The translations under genes were made by a program, and so were the position numbers. Below are positions 35,973 to 48,360 of a stretch of 64,000 nt of DNA, piece by piece. The stretch is taken from positions 25,499,946-25,563,945 of the forward strand of contig CM043969.1 of assembly GCA_014529385.2 (NCBI GenBank), written 5' to 3'. The stretch's first letter is position 1. Each line of letters opens with the position of its first letter. A model generated the notes under the pieces. The model saw only the letters and a program-made list of their open reading frames with translations, ran no database searches and was not told where the DNA came from. Origin of the DNA: Adiantum capillus-veneris (lineage: Eukaryota > Streptophyta > Polypodiopsida > Polypodiales > Pteridaceae).

Positions 35973-38960
35973 TGCTACATTGTTTGATTTACTAGAAAGA
36001 CGTGGTTTTGAGACTCTAGACGACCTGTTTGAAGAATTCATCGAAGAATTCTTATAGAGAGGCATAGCTCACAATACGGTCTTGCAAATTCAAAGATTCA
36101 AACAGAAAGAGAGTGAATCAATACGCATAGCGTCATTATGGCTCAAGAGATATGTCAAGTTCTGTTCAAGAATGGAACTATCTACGTAGGCACAATTGAT
36201 ATTGGTCTTCATCCAAGGAATGAGAGATGTAGGTCTTCAAAAGGATCTGCATATGATAAGGATCCTGACACTAAACAAATTGATCAAAGAAGCTCTTTAT
36301 CTAGTTGATAACTATGAGGAATATAAAGAAAAGGATTGTAAGACTCAAGAGGACGACATATCCTCTCAACACAGTGATTCACAGATAAGTGAGTCCATTG
36401 CAAAACCAGTGGCACCTATCGATAAAGAAAATTTTATCGAAAAAATGCTCAAGAGGTTAACTCCTCTTGTAAAGTCTTATCCACGGGAGCTTAAGTGGTG
36501 TGAAATTCAAATGAAATGGACAAACCATACGAAGGAAGAGTGCTACTAAAGAATGGAATATGCTAGGAAGAGGTATGTACAACCTATTCTAGTACCACCT
36601 ACCACACCTAGATACGTTACGAGGAATGTGCCAGGACCAGTAGGAGTTTCAAGGCCACAGCCTGTCTTAGGACAATAACTTCCACTACTAGGTTCTAGAA
36701 TGCGTGTAGACATGAGATACACACCGATGATGGAAGCATCTAAAAAACAAGCGCTAGTATCAAAACAATATATTATAACAACCAAAGCGGGTACTTCCCT
36801 TTGAAGCGGCAGAAGGTGAGAGAACCACATGGAGTGGTGAGGCCCATACAACCTCCACCCCTTGCATTTTGACCTGAAGAAAGAAGTTATGAGATGGATG
36901 AAAGGACATTGCGGTTCATTGTGAATAGCGGCTTAGCTACGCCAGAGCCTATTTACAGCCAAGAGGAAATTCAAGAAGAATCTCCTCATTCAGAGATAGA
37001 TTTTCCAAACGTTATGCCAACCACTTCGTCACAAACAATGTCCTCAAACAGAGATCAATCAAGTAAATTCCTATTGTCTTGACTGTGGTGTCATTCACTT
37101 GATCCCCGACTATCCAAAAAACCCAAACCGAGTCATAATGATCCCAGCAAATGTCTCAGGTATCATTCAGCTACCTAGTACCAAAGTCCAGTAGTTACAA
37201 GAGTGCAAGCTCAAAAGGAAGCTGATGAGAACCCAGAGTGAGAGAAAATAAAAATTAGCGCAAGTCCAAAGATGGATGAACCAAGACTGACGCACCTAGT
37301 CAAAAAATCAAGAGCAAACAAAATAGTTGGAAAGTTAGAAAGGCTAGAATAAAAGCACGTAGGAAATGAGAGCAAAAATCCCTAGCTAAGGAGCTTACCC
37401 AAGCTAAAGAGAAGATAAGACAATATGAGGAAAGGGTTGCACCTTCTCTTATGCAGACGTCTCAACCTCCAGAAGGAGCATCCACAGAAGAGAAATCAAG
37501 AAGTGCTAGTTCAGGGGGATCAATGTTGGTTGAGAAGATTAATGAACCATTAGATGCCCTCTTGAAAGCCTATGAAGTGTGGCTCAAAAACAACCAAGCT
37601 CAAGAACAAAGGTGGATGACATATCCCTATGCGGACTTATAAAAGCAAAGGCTTGAAATGTGCCAGAAAATGATTCAGACAGCCCAAGCTTTACCAGAAC
37701 CACCGGTTGGAAAACCTAAGGATGTGACCCTTATCCCAGCTACACCATTAATCCCACCAAACCAGGAACAAATAGAGCCAGATCCCAGTCACGATCATGG
37801 AAAAAAGCTCAAGGACCCATCATTAGAACCAAGGATAGTGTTGAATATCACGGATAACTCTTCCGAGGGGTTTCACCTAGCTACGCATCGGAGGGCTATA
37901 AAAAAATAGATGGTCTTGACAAATTGTGGAAACAAGTGAGAGAGGCCAATGAAGCGAGTGAGCTAAGCAGACGAGTGAACCATACGGGTGATGGAAGACG
38001 AGTGTCTCTTCCACCAATAGAGGAATTTGAAGATGGATCTCAAATGAATCTAGAAGTGCAATCGTGTTGGGGAGACAAAGGATCTGTACAATCTATGGAT
38101 AGTCAATCCCATCTACTAAGAACACTACCATCCTATACGAGAGAGCATGAGGCCAAGTTAGATGTTGTTGCAGTACCATCACAGAGATTGTCTTCCAACA
38201 AGGTCATCAATTCAAAAGGATTAATAGATATTCTATCTACCCTAGTGACATGTACGATAATGTTAGCCAAGTTGCTCAGAATAAGATGAAACATGTGGAC
38301 TATCATGTAAAAATGCCTAGAGAAATTTAGCTTTAAAAAATCAATGACTCAAATCAAGAAAGAGAGAAAAGAGCTTAAAATGCCTCATCTAAACACTAGG
38401 CCAGTGCCATTAAACAAGGTAGGCAAGTACTATGAGGGATAAAATGGGAACACCACTCTTCCTAAGGAATTCCAAGGTGTCAAAACCATGGAAATCCTTG
38501 ACAGTGGAGCTGGTGTTGCCATTGCAACAAAAGAGATCTGGAAACAATGGGGAAAACCAGCATTGAGGGCTACCAAGTTGAAACTACAAGTTGTAGACGG
38601 ACACATGGAAAAGTCCATAGGATTTCTAGAAGAAGTAGTTGTTACTTCTTGTGGCATTCAATATGAGCAAACCTTTGCTATTGTTGACTTTGGCAAAAAG
38701 AACAACTATGAAATTATTCTAAGAAGACCATTGAATATGAGCAAACCTTTGCTATTGTTGACTTTGGCAAAACGAACAACTATGAAATTATTCTAAGAAG
38801 ACCATTCATGCAACAATTGAAAATGGTCCAAGACTGTGGATATGACCATATCTACCTTAGACACAGGGAAACCATGTGACAAGGATAAGCTTGAAAGACC
38901 ATATATACATGGATGTGACTAGAACACTGGTGGAGGAGTTTGATTTTGATACAATATCAG
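35973..38960 (+). pseudogene. E4 gag (3' part), linker and aspartic protease
   Basis: Continuation of the gag at 11157-11930, in frame across the E3 site: ETLDDLFEEFIEEF, then KRYVKFCSRMEL, GMRDVGLQKDL. A CEIQMKWTNHTKEEC stretch near 36500 resembles a degenerate knuckle. A long charged linker runs 36.6-38.3 kb with many stops. The protease region (38488-38870) has ILDSGAGVAIATKEIWKQWG (DSG triad) and, near 38805, RPFMQQLKMVQDCGYDHIYL, typical of this plant gag-protease family. A 74-bp tandem duplication (38661, 38735) shifts the frame. No reverse transcriptase follows. Confidence 0.7.
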
Positions 38961-39471
38961 GATCATAACGAGTGTCAATTTTTTGAAAGCTTTTCATTTG
39001 GAGCTTTCTCACATAGTTTAGGTCTTCCTAAGTTGCATGCTCAAACTAGAGTGTTCACTTAGATGTTTCTAAGTTTTATCTATCTTTGCAAGTTTGATAC
39101 ATGTACAATCCCTTCACAACAACAGCATTAGTGTATTAAAAAAAAGTACAACCCAACAAGAACTTCTATGTATGTCATTAGGCTACAACCAAAAAAGTAC
39201 TATTTTTGCACATGTCAAAGTTAAATACTCAAAACAATTTTGCACATGTTGCAAGCACTACCATCATTTCAAATAAAGATTCGCCAAAAGCAATAATCTT
39301 TAGGGTCCCAAATAGAACAAGGCAAAAAGCATGCCATCGAGGAGATTGTTTTACTGGGAAATTCCAAAATGGAGCCTCACAAAGTGTACGATCTCCCACC
39401 AAAATGTCAAAACAAATTGTAAAAACTACTGGGCATTTCTATCTTCTCTACTTCTTTGAAGGCGTATACCG
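38961..39471. other. Intergenic stretch between E4 and gene T
   Basis: AT-rich. Short open frames (39094-39276, 39206-39481) without domains. I see no promoter, repeat or terminal inverted repeat that I can support. Confidence 0.4.
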
Positions 39472-42400
39472 TCAGGGTTGATTCAAGATGAAAGTGAGAT
39501 CTCTTTCACGTAGTGTTGGTTGATGTATAATCATATGTTGCTTACCATCCAACCCAAGAATCTGTGTGTAGAAAAAGTATAAATGCTTACAAGCTATGTA
39601 AGATTTTGTTGCTTTCTCCTGTCCTTGAAAATCAGGGCATGTACAGTAGGGCTCCATAGCCACATGCACATCATATACATCTTGCATTAATATCTTGAAC
39701 ACGGCATGACGATGAGGCACCATAATTATCTCTTGTACAAAAAAAGCTTCCATACATGATCCTATTTCCATGCGCTTATTTGCCTCCTTAGAGACACCGG
39801 ACCTCCATTTTTTACTGCGCTTGCTAGAGCTTCCCATTGTCTCCCCTTTCTTGACAACCTTTGGAGAAGGAGCTCTAATAAAAAAACCTACCCCTAGCAA
39901 ACCAGCATACTCCTCCTTTGATACACTTGTTCCACTCTCTAATAGCCAAGTTGTTGGCCTTTCCGGTGGTGACAATACTTGTTTGGCCACAACTTCAGTG
40001 TGCTGCGCATCATGGCCACAAAACCACATCCATTGGTGTTGCCTCTCGTCTTTGTAAGTTCTCTCTCCCCAAAAGCATGGGGCCACAAGTCCTGGAGACC
40101 TACTTTGCATGACATTCGCACATCTTCTCCCTTCAAGCACACCAAAGCACTTATGAGAGACATTTTGAGGCATTCGTCTAATTGCCCAATGACCCCTTGG
40201 CACAACAATCTCAAAATCACCTATAGCATATTCACTAATAGAGGGTGCGGTGTCATCTCTTATGTCATTATCTACATGAATCTTCTCATCTGTGGAATCT
40301 GCATTCACATCAAATTTCTGTCCCTCTTTATTCATGCCCATATCAAACAAAATCTTTCGTGGTCATTCGTGCTCTTTTCGTTGTCTAGACTCCATCACAT
40401 AACCAGGCTTATGAGAAGTTGTTTCTGCAAACCCTCTTGCCTTCTTTCTTTGCACGGTTTCCCTGTCTCCATGCAATAAAGGTTGCCCATAAAATGGTGT
40501 GCCTGTGACGACTGCTCCTTGGAGAGCATGTGCCAGTGCAAGTGGGCTGAGAGTTTTCTCTTTATCTCTTGATCTCTCTAGATATGTTTGCATATCCGGA
40601 CCAAGCCCTATGTATCTACCAGTCAGATAGCCATGTTGCTTTGTGCATTGAATGTAAGCATTGATGACATCAGTGACACATGCATCATACAAGGAAATTT
40701 TTTTGCTACCCCCTTCACCAGCAAGCCAAGATGCATGAATGGTCTCTGACAAATTGGTACTAGGAATTTAAGCTTTTTCCCAAGGACTCATAGATATCTG
40801 CATTCCACCAACAAAAAACTTTGAATCAGTGAAACAAAAAATAGAGAAGGTCAAAGTTAGGCTCATGATTGTATCATACTTCATTGTGTAGGCTACCCCA
40901 ATGAGATATCCTTGTCTCCCACCACTTGAACCATTTCTCCAGTGACTTGATATTCTCACTTGCAACATTATTTGACCACCATCTTCTAATTGCTTCTGCT
41001 TGCTTCATTGCCAGACCCATTGTCCTTGATTTGCGCCAAGTCTCACACATGTCTTTGTGGATACTAAACTTTTCTTTGGCTATATATTTTTTAGTATGTT
41101 TCTGTAGACTTTTCTCCCAATGGAAGAGACAGGACCTTTCCCTTCCAATCATGATGTTATTTGGCCCTCCATTGAAAATTGTACGCACGGCAGCCCAACT
41201 TGCTCCAGCCTCATCAGCCATAAAGCCTGCAAAGTCTGCTGATGGATAACCTTCTTGAGCCAAAACATCATTAAGAGATCTCCAAAACAAGACTTGTGTG
41301 TCTGTATCCTCCTCTTTGGTGTCACAAACCGCTATAACCATCAATACCTTCAAACTAAAGAAAATAACAAATCTTAGCCACAACAAGTCTGCAAATGATG
41401 CAATGACAAAATGTTGCAAACCATAAAAAAATTACCTTGCATCATAGACAGAGCATGACATAGTTGCCCATCCATCTATTCTGTGTGTGTGATCAAAATG
41501 CACCCAAGAAGCACTCAAATCTCCATTTCCTCCTCAACGCATGCGATTGACAAGGTCTATACCAGACCCTGGACCTTTTGTTGACATCTTAAAGATGTAG
41601 CACTTATCATTTGGGCCACCTTGTCTAGGGAAACGACTCCCATGAAAGTAAGGAAAGTGACATTTTTTCTTCAAAAGCATGATGTGGTCAAACCCATCCC
41701 CAACAATCAAGTCTTGTTGTCTTTTCTCAGTAGCTACCATTACCTTAAATCTATACAAAACAAGTCAAAAATTGAAATAACCTTATTGCACTGAAAAATC
41801 TAAATGCCAAATGTTTTACCTTTGATTCTGAACTAGTGGAATCATTTCTTCCAATATATTTGAGAGCTCTGACTCCCCCATTTTTAGTTCATCTGAACCA
41901 ACAATAGCATCAACCAATAATTTTCTGGCGACAATCATCTGAACTCTTCTTGGTCCACTGCTTCTATCCACCTTCAAGACACTTGCAACCATCTTTCGTA
42001 TTCTCTCTATTGTGTCTCTTGACGTACCTGCTTGAACTTCATGCAAGTGATGACCTATGTGAATCATCATTCTTGTAAGCTTTGGATCTGAGGGAAAAAT
42101 GTAGTACACTTTACAAGAACAAGGACTCTCACAGAAAACAACTTTTTTGCAATAATGACAAGTGATACGTAGGTTTTGATAATACGGGAAAAGAACTCTA
42201 TGACAAACTAATGAGCCCAAGCAATAACTAAGCCTAACAGTACAATTTATGGACATGTTAGTTTTATGCGGCCTAGTCCAAAGATGACCATCAAATTTTT
42301 GCTCCATACCTTCCATCCTCTTACAACCTTCTTCAACAGGGGGTAGCTCAAAGGAAATGTCACCATCATAAACTTGTGGAAGTTCAGTCACCTGTTTGAT

Positions 42401-42944
42401 TTTCTTACTATTGTTTATCAGATGTTGTAGTCTGAAACATGTTTTGCTACCAAAAATCCAAGGGATAATGGAGTTTTTTGTCAAATCATGCACATCATCA
42501 TCACTGGAGTCCAATCTTTGTTTTTTATCAACAGGCTTTGTTTCCTCTTGCATTGATGGATTGTTTATCTCAAAACAATCTTCTTTTGCACATGGACTGT
42601 TAGTTGATGCTTGTTATGCCTGGCTTAGCACCAAAATCACTCTCGCCACTATCTGTAATATAGAGCAGATCACTAGAATGTTCAATGAAATACTCAGAAG
42701 AGAGAGTAGAGTCCAGTAAAAAGTGCTCATTTCTGTCAATATCCCACTCTGAAGGGGTTTCGATATACATTTTTTCCAACCCGATGTAAACTATTGCTTT
42801 CAAACAGGTAAATTTGTAGGTTGGAGGAAGAAGACACTGAAGATAATATCTGTTGAGCAAGAGTTTGTTGTGTCGAAGCTCTACTTCTCTAGTGTGAGTC
42901 TCTTTTCCAAGTGTCCAAGAGATAGTTACTTTGTCCATCTCCAT
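39472..42944 (-). pseudogene. Gene T: MULE-like transposase-type protein with SWIM zinc finger, multi-exon, decayed
   Basis: Minus-strand exons join with consistent phase: 42944-41820, 41750-41436, 41354-40897, then from 40797 down to 39472. Introns are GT-AG (donor AAAG|GTAAAA at 41819; acceptor TTTAG|TTTG at 41354). The exon 3 region has MVIAVCDTKEEDTDTQVLFW, FAGFMADEAGASWAAV and CLFHWEKSLQKHTKKYI, matching the DDE-type transposase core of Mutator-like/SWIM proteins. The C-terminal CTCPDF ... ACKHLYFFY is a SWIM finger (CxCxnCxH). Breaks: frameshift near 42610, TGA 41534, a disturbed junction near 40760, TGA 40363. Function in DNA binding or transposition is inferred from the family. Confidence 0.7.
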
Positions 42945-43090
42945 AGCAAGACAAAGGAAGCAGTTGCTTGTCTAGACCTAATACAAATTTCTTACCAAAA
43001 TATAAAACATAATGTTAAAAGAGAATGCATATATTTTTACCAATGTAATCTTCTTCACAGAATCAGTGAGGACTGCCGCGTCATAAATGA

Positions 43091-43176
43091 CGACGGCTAC
43101 AATCATAATTTAATATCCTCTCATGGTTGATTTTTAAATAATACCGACGGCTACAATCATAATTTAATATCCTCTC
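43091..43176. repeat. 32-bp direct repeat, two copies
   Basis: Copies at 43091-43122 and 43145-43176 (starting CGACGGCTACAATCATAATT), period 54, upstream of gene T. Confidence 0.85.
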
Positions 43177-43319
43177 TCCAATCATAACGTTAGGTAAAAA
43201 CCATATATTTATGAGGTAAAAGAGACTCGCAATCATTAGACATGCAGATCATTCCACAAAATAGACCTATTTTCAAGAATATAAACACAAAAACCAAGAG
43301 GGTTTTTTTGGATAAGTTT

Positions 43320-43810
43320 GTAGGTATTACGAAAAAAAATCCACGAGATTTCACAAAAACCTAGGTTTTTTCGACCATCTAAAGTTTGATAATAAAATTA
43401 ATGAAAAATTACCAAAATAACTCTCTAATTTGTGGAATATCCCAAAATATCCTTCAAATTTTTCATATTTTCCAAAATACCCCTGTTTGTGAGAGTAAAT
43501 TTATCCAAAGATTAAAAAAATTGTAGCTTTTCATAAGAAGACTGATTGTCAAAAACTAGAATTCAAGCTGGTTATTTACGCTTTGGAGATGAATTGCGTC
43601 ATTATTTTTAGACATAATTCTCTTTTTTTGGGAGGTGAGCACTAAAAACCGGATCTCGATTGTCAAAAAATAATAAAGATAGGAAATCGTGAGCAAGCGT
43701 ATTTTGGGAAATTTTGAAATTTGAGGGGTATTTTTGGAATTTGCACAAATTGGAAGGGTATTTTGGTAATTTTTCCTCAAATTAAGAAGATCCTCAAGTT
43801 TTAAAACCCT
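43320..43810. repeat. MITE-like imperfect inverted repeat, about 480 bp
   Basis: The left arm contains GAAAAATTACCAAAATAAC (43403) and the right arm GGGTATTTTGGTAATTTTTC (43756-43775), with further pairing outward and inward (for example ATTTTCCAAAATACCCC near 43470 against GGGGTATTTTTGGAAT near 43724). No coding. It looks like a short foldback element; the ends are approximate. Confidence 0.6.
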
Positions 43811-43910
43811 AAAATTATTAATAAACCTTAACTTTGCAAAGCTTCTCATCTATGGAAAAAATGGCGGTGCAGATCAGCGAGCAGACCAGGTACATCACAT
43901 TTTTGCTCTC

Positions 43911-44032
43911 CTCCTCCATCTCTCCCTCCACGCCTTCTCCCCACTCACTGAGCATGCTATCCGTCTGCGCACGCGCAGACGGATAGCATGCTCAGTGAGT
44001 GGGGAGAAGGCGTGGAGGGAGAGATGGAGGAG
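43911..44032. repeat. Near-perfect hairpin: 60-nt arms, 2-nt spacer
   Basis: Arms 43911-43970 and 43973-44032 are perfect reverse complements, spacer AC. Pairing continues four more bases after one mismatch. The core arm reads GAGCATGCTATCCGTCTGCG. Either a recent inverted duplication, a foldback element or a hairpin-forming regulatory or RNA-coding element. Confidence 0.9.
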
Positions 44033-44095
44033 TAGAGGTATGCGAGGATGAGAGGTATTTTGAGGAGTGTAATCCATGTGTTCTCCCTCTCCGGT

Positions 44096-44142
44096 GCGAG
44101 CACGCTGTCCGTCTGCGCGTGCACGGACAGATAGCGTGCTTG
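44096..44142. repeat. Second, imperfect hairpin related to the first
   Basis: GAGCACGCTGTCCGTCTGCG followed by its imperfect inverse. It aligns base for base with the core of the 43911 hairpin with a few substitutions. Confidence 0.7.
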
Positions 44143-44295
44143 TACTCCTGTGTCGTCATCATCAAACCGTGCATCATCATCGTCAGACCTTGCATCGTCG
44201 TCGTCCCTGCATAGCCAGAGGTCAGACCCTGCGTCGTCAGACCCTTCGTCGTCATCGTCAGACCCTGCGTCGTCATCGTCCCTGCATAGCTCAGG
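44143..44295. repeat. GTC/ATC-rich minisatellite
   Basis: Repeated variants of CATCGTCAGACCCTGCGTCGT over about 150 bp, including CCCTGCATAGC twice. The open frames across it are low complexity, not genes. Confidence 0.7.
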
Positions 44296-46600
44296 TTTAC
44301 GCGATGGTTAAAATCCATTTACAAACCTTGATCACTATCATCGTGTCTGTATGTAGTGTTTTGGCTTTGAAGACTGTAGATGCTGGGGTGCTGAAGCAGG
44401 AGATTCCCTGGCGTGGCGTGCCTTGTACATTGTGAATGTTGTCCTTATAGAAAAAAGTGCATGGATTTAGGACTGATAAGTTGTACATGTTATATAACAG
44501 GTTTTAGAATACCTAGGTGCAGGCCATACTTTACCTGTCTTTTTTGATGTATCATCCCCCAAGCACTGTCCGCAGGTGGGAGTAGCTTTTAGACACCAAT
44601 AGGACACTCCGGACATGATCCTAAATGCCTCAATGGAGGAGCATAATAATCATGCTATAACACCACTGATGATGATCAAATGCACCATAGTTTGGGATGG
44701 GGCAGAGTTGAGGCTGTAGGTCTTCGTATTAGGAAAATTTATCTGCACATGTGGCCGCCATGCACCCAAAAAAACAGAGCAAACATAATGAATTCTGATC
44801 CCAGACCATGCATAACTCACAAAGTTCCCAACAGTGCATTGCATTATTCACGAGAGCACGGAGATAAGTGTTTTGACAAGTGCCATGAGAACACGCCACA
44901 GCTGGTGACCATAGGTTCTTGATATGTAGATCTTGCAGATAATCTGAGATAGACAATAAGCGCTACACACATGTAGCAAGCCATTTCTTTTGATGTAGAT
45001 GTGCTATACAATTGAGTATTGCACATGCAGACACATTCATGGATGGTCTCTCTTGTTTCTTTGAGCTTGTGTCGCCTCTTAGCGTTGTAATCAATAGTGC
45101 TTAATTTACGAGGGATAAAAAATGCACTAGTGTGTACCATGTACCATCGGCCTTATCACCGCATGTGCCAGTGCGCCCTCCACTCTCAACAGCGAGTAGC
45201 TACTTCACGAGGCCAGCAGCAACACCAGCTTGTTGCACTTTCAAACCTAAAAATTCCGTTACAACAGGTGGGCTCACTATTTCATCTTGCCTTCCCACCT
45301 TCACAGAGTGATACCTTGATGCCTCCTCCTTACCCTTTGGAACATATTGCAAAGGAAAACCAAAAAGAGCCTCCCACCTGGCCTACCCACTACACCAACT
45401 TATGGTTGGGATTCTAACTTGCACTTCATGTTCTAATCATCCAAACCCATTTAGGCTAAAGTTAAGTCCTATTATGAAGCTATTTATAACTTTCATCTAC
45501 ACTCGGCCCTTAGAAATACAGTAACTTTTAATAATAATCCATCTCAAGAACCACATAGTACCATGCAAGCTCCACTCTCTACCACCCTGCTGCTCTTTAA
45601 TTTTCTTGGATTTTGGCAATCTAGGTAAGTATTTGTCATCAACAAACTCAAATTTCTCTCAACTTTGGCTGTACATTTGTCACCTGTAAGCTTTGAGCGT
45701 TGGTTATAGGACGTAGGCCCCCTCTACTTTGCTTAAAATAAAAATGTCAAGGAAAATTTACTTTGGCATCTAGTTTTTACAGCGGTGCAATGCATAGAAA
45801 AAGGCTGGCAATGGACGGAAAGCCTTTCCTTGATTGCATTCAGTCGAACAATTTGTTCAACACATAACTGGCAATTCCGTATTTATGCTTTTCTGTTAGC
45901 CTTGGTTGGCATTCTTGTTGCACCCTAGTTTCCGCAATTTCTAGAGGTTATGGGTTTTAGGTGTTTTCATGTCATGGGTCATAGCAGGGCAATGTCGTTT
46001 GAGCACAAGCTTTGATTAAGGGTTCAAAGCATGGCATTGCCATGGCCAATGTATGCTTAATCATTAAGCCACAGGAGCACTGCAAGCCACTTAATCCATA
46101 ATTAAGAGGTGATTAGCAAAGTCGTTCCATTTCTCAAAATCATGGCATGCTTAGTTGCAAGTTATTGGAGGCCAAAACAAATTAGTGTCTTTTGATGTTT
46201 CTCAAGGTATGTATATGAGTATACGGTACCTCAAGTCCACTTCAAAATCTTAATGGAGAATTGTTCCACTGAGAAAATTTTGGTGCTAGTTATTGGTTTT
46301 GACATGTTGCTATTTGGTTATTAGTTTTGATAGGTTTTGACGTGCAGTTTTTATGCCAAAATCTAAGGTGTTTTCTCTATGGCCTTGAAACCATCTTGAA
46401 GGTTCATTTTTATCAGGTATTTATCTTATGTTCATTTTTTAGCAGAAGGTCAAGCTTTTCTTCTTCTTCTTTGTCCTTTGGGATTTATTCATTTGTTATG
46501 GTTTTTTTGCACTTATAGTAATTTAAGAAAGAGTTAGTAATTGTAAACAAAGTCTTGATTATGTTATTTATTTTCTTTATAGAGATTTAAGATATTTACC
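44296..46600. other. Spacer before gene M
   Basis: No convincing gene. A splice-acceptor-like TTTCTTTATAG at about 46572-46582 precedes the gene M ATG, so part of this may be a 5' untranslated exon and intron. Open frames such as 45097-45417 show no domain. Confidence 0.4.
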
Positions 46601-46691
46601 ATGGCTCCTAAACACTCCATGAGAAAACGAGAAGCGAAATGTTCAGGGGGTATGACTCTACGGTCTGGGACTGTTCAAGGAAGGCAAGTCT

Positions 46692-47560
46692 GTGAAAAGA
46701 AGAAATCAATGTGTGTATGTTGATGATGAAGCGTGGTCCTTGGACAGGTCTATAGATGGAGCTTCTAATAGCACTACTATCACTCCAAATACTATTGGTC
46801 CATCTTTTGCTCCCACTCCACAAACTACTCACACAAAGAACAAAAACCAGGATGAAGAAGACGGCTTTTCAAAGCATGACAAGGTTTTTGGGGAGAATGT
46901 GTCTCTAGGGTTGATGAATGAAGGCATAAGTCAATTTCATATCAAAAGAAAGTCAGAACCCCCTTTTGTTCCCTTATGTAGATTAATAGCTACAGATGCT
47001 GTTAAATGTGCAATTTCGGATGCACCTTGGTTGACATCCACGTTTGATAGGGTTGGCTATGTCTCTTCAATGGGTTCTTTTATTGTTTCACTTAAAGGAC
47101 GACATGGAGAAACAAAACATTTGAGAGAAGACACGATTGAGAAGTGGGATCCAATATGGCAAAGACTCAATGAAGAATTTGAAAAGTATCTTGTGGGTGA
47201 TTGGGTAGATCTTCGAGGCAAACTGTTTTTTGTGTGGGATGGTAACCACAGGTTAAAAACTTGGATGCGACGAATTGAAGAAGGCAAGTGCTTCTTTTCT
47301 CTTGTGTTTGAGTTTGAATATACATTGTTGCACTTGAAAATTTATTTTGGATGATGTTTCTTTTGTAGAGCACTCTGAGGATAAAAAATATCATGTACAA
47401 GTTCATTGTGAATTTATTGAGATAGATAAAAAGAAAGAAGCAGAGTTGATTTTGAGTCTTGATACAACAAACGAGTAAGATTATATGGATTATTGTTGTT
47501 TAATTCTCTGGTTGTAATGTGCTTTTTCATTTGATTATCCGTCAACTCTTGCTTTTAGAA
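46692..47560 (+). other. ParB/Srx-like domain of gene M
   Basis: Spans the end of exon 1 and exon 2. VGYVSSMGSFIVSLKGRH and LREDTIEKWDPIW are followed by VWDGNHRL, then KYHVQVHCEFIEIDKKKEAE. The order (regulatory strand, DG-x-H-R, V-x-C/V strand) is that of ParB N-terminal/sulfiredoxin-like folds. In bacteria and phages such domains occur beside or fused to DNA modification methylases. Call rests on motif reading only. Confidence 0.5.
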
Positions 47561-47997
47561 TCTCGCGGGCTACAGCTCCACCCAACTTGGCACATGAAGT
47601 ATTTATGTTTCAGAAGTTTGGTATAGCAAAAAAGTCAAGCATAATGGAATATCTCACTCCTGAGCAGAGATCTTGGATGGAGGTTGAGCTAAAATTGGAG
47701 GCAAGACATAACCAAGGGATTGTGCCATGGTACTCAACGCCATGCATTTTGATTGCTCAACTTGTTTGGAAGGTATGTCATGATGCTCAACTTGTTTGGG
47801 ATAATAAATACATTTCTTTAAAAAATTTAAATTGCAAGTACTTTGAGAATGAGTATGTCTTCAACTACTTTACTTTCAAGGTGCCTTAGTTGAAGGTTAC
47901 AAGTTATGTATGACTCCATGTTTTCAAATAAGCCTTTAATTTTCATGTGGGAAGTCTATTCAAATTATGGACTGGGTTACAATTTGTATAATGCCCT

Positions 47998-48360
47998 AAA
48001 TTCCCACGTGGGAAGCCTTTGCAGAGGTGGCAAGTTATGGATGGAATTTTGGCTTGAAATATGCTTTGAATTCCCATGTGGGAAGCCTTTGCAGAGGTGG
48101 AAAGTTATGGATGGAATTTTGGCTTGAAATATACCTTGAATTCCCATGTGGGAAGCCTTTGCAGAGGTGGCAAGTTATGGGTGAATTTTGGCTTGAAATA
48201 TGCCTTGAATTCTCATGTGGGAAGCCTTTGCATAGGTGGCAAGTTATGGATGAATTTTGGCTTGAAATATGCCTTGAATTCCCATGTGGGAAGCTTTTGC
48301 GGAGGTGGCAAGATATGGAGGGAGTGATGGTTTGAAATATATCTTGAATTCCTGCATGGG
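47998..48360. repeat. 70-bp minisatellite inside intron 3 of gene M
   Basis: About five tandem copies starting near 48001, 48071, 48141, 48210 and 48279, consensus containing CATGTGGGAAGCCTTTGCAG. A weaker partial copy at 47945. The open frames over it (for example 48027-48335) are repeat translation, not exons. Confidence 0.9.

Noticed and set aside
35690-36060. Open frames around the 3' LTR end of E3
   Set aside because: LTR sequence running into E4; same frames occur near 14000-14440.
43861-43892. Possible short first exon ATGGCGGTGCAGATC... with donor-like CAG|GTACAT
   Set aside because: No downstream exon in a matching phase was found; too short to support.
48027-48335. Open frames with repeated CGKPLQRW-type peptides
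   Set aside because: Translation of the 70-bp minisatellite within an intron.
47998-48360. CRISPR-like array
   Set aside because: Continuous tandem copies without unique spacers, in a eukaryotic intron.
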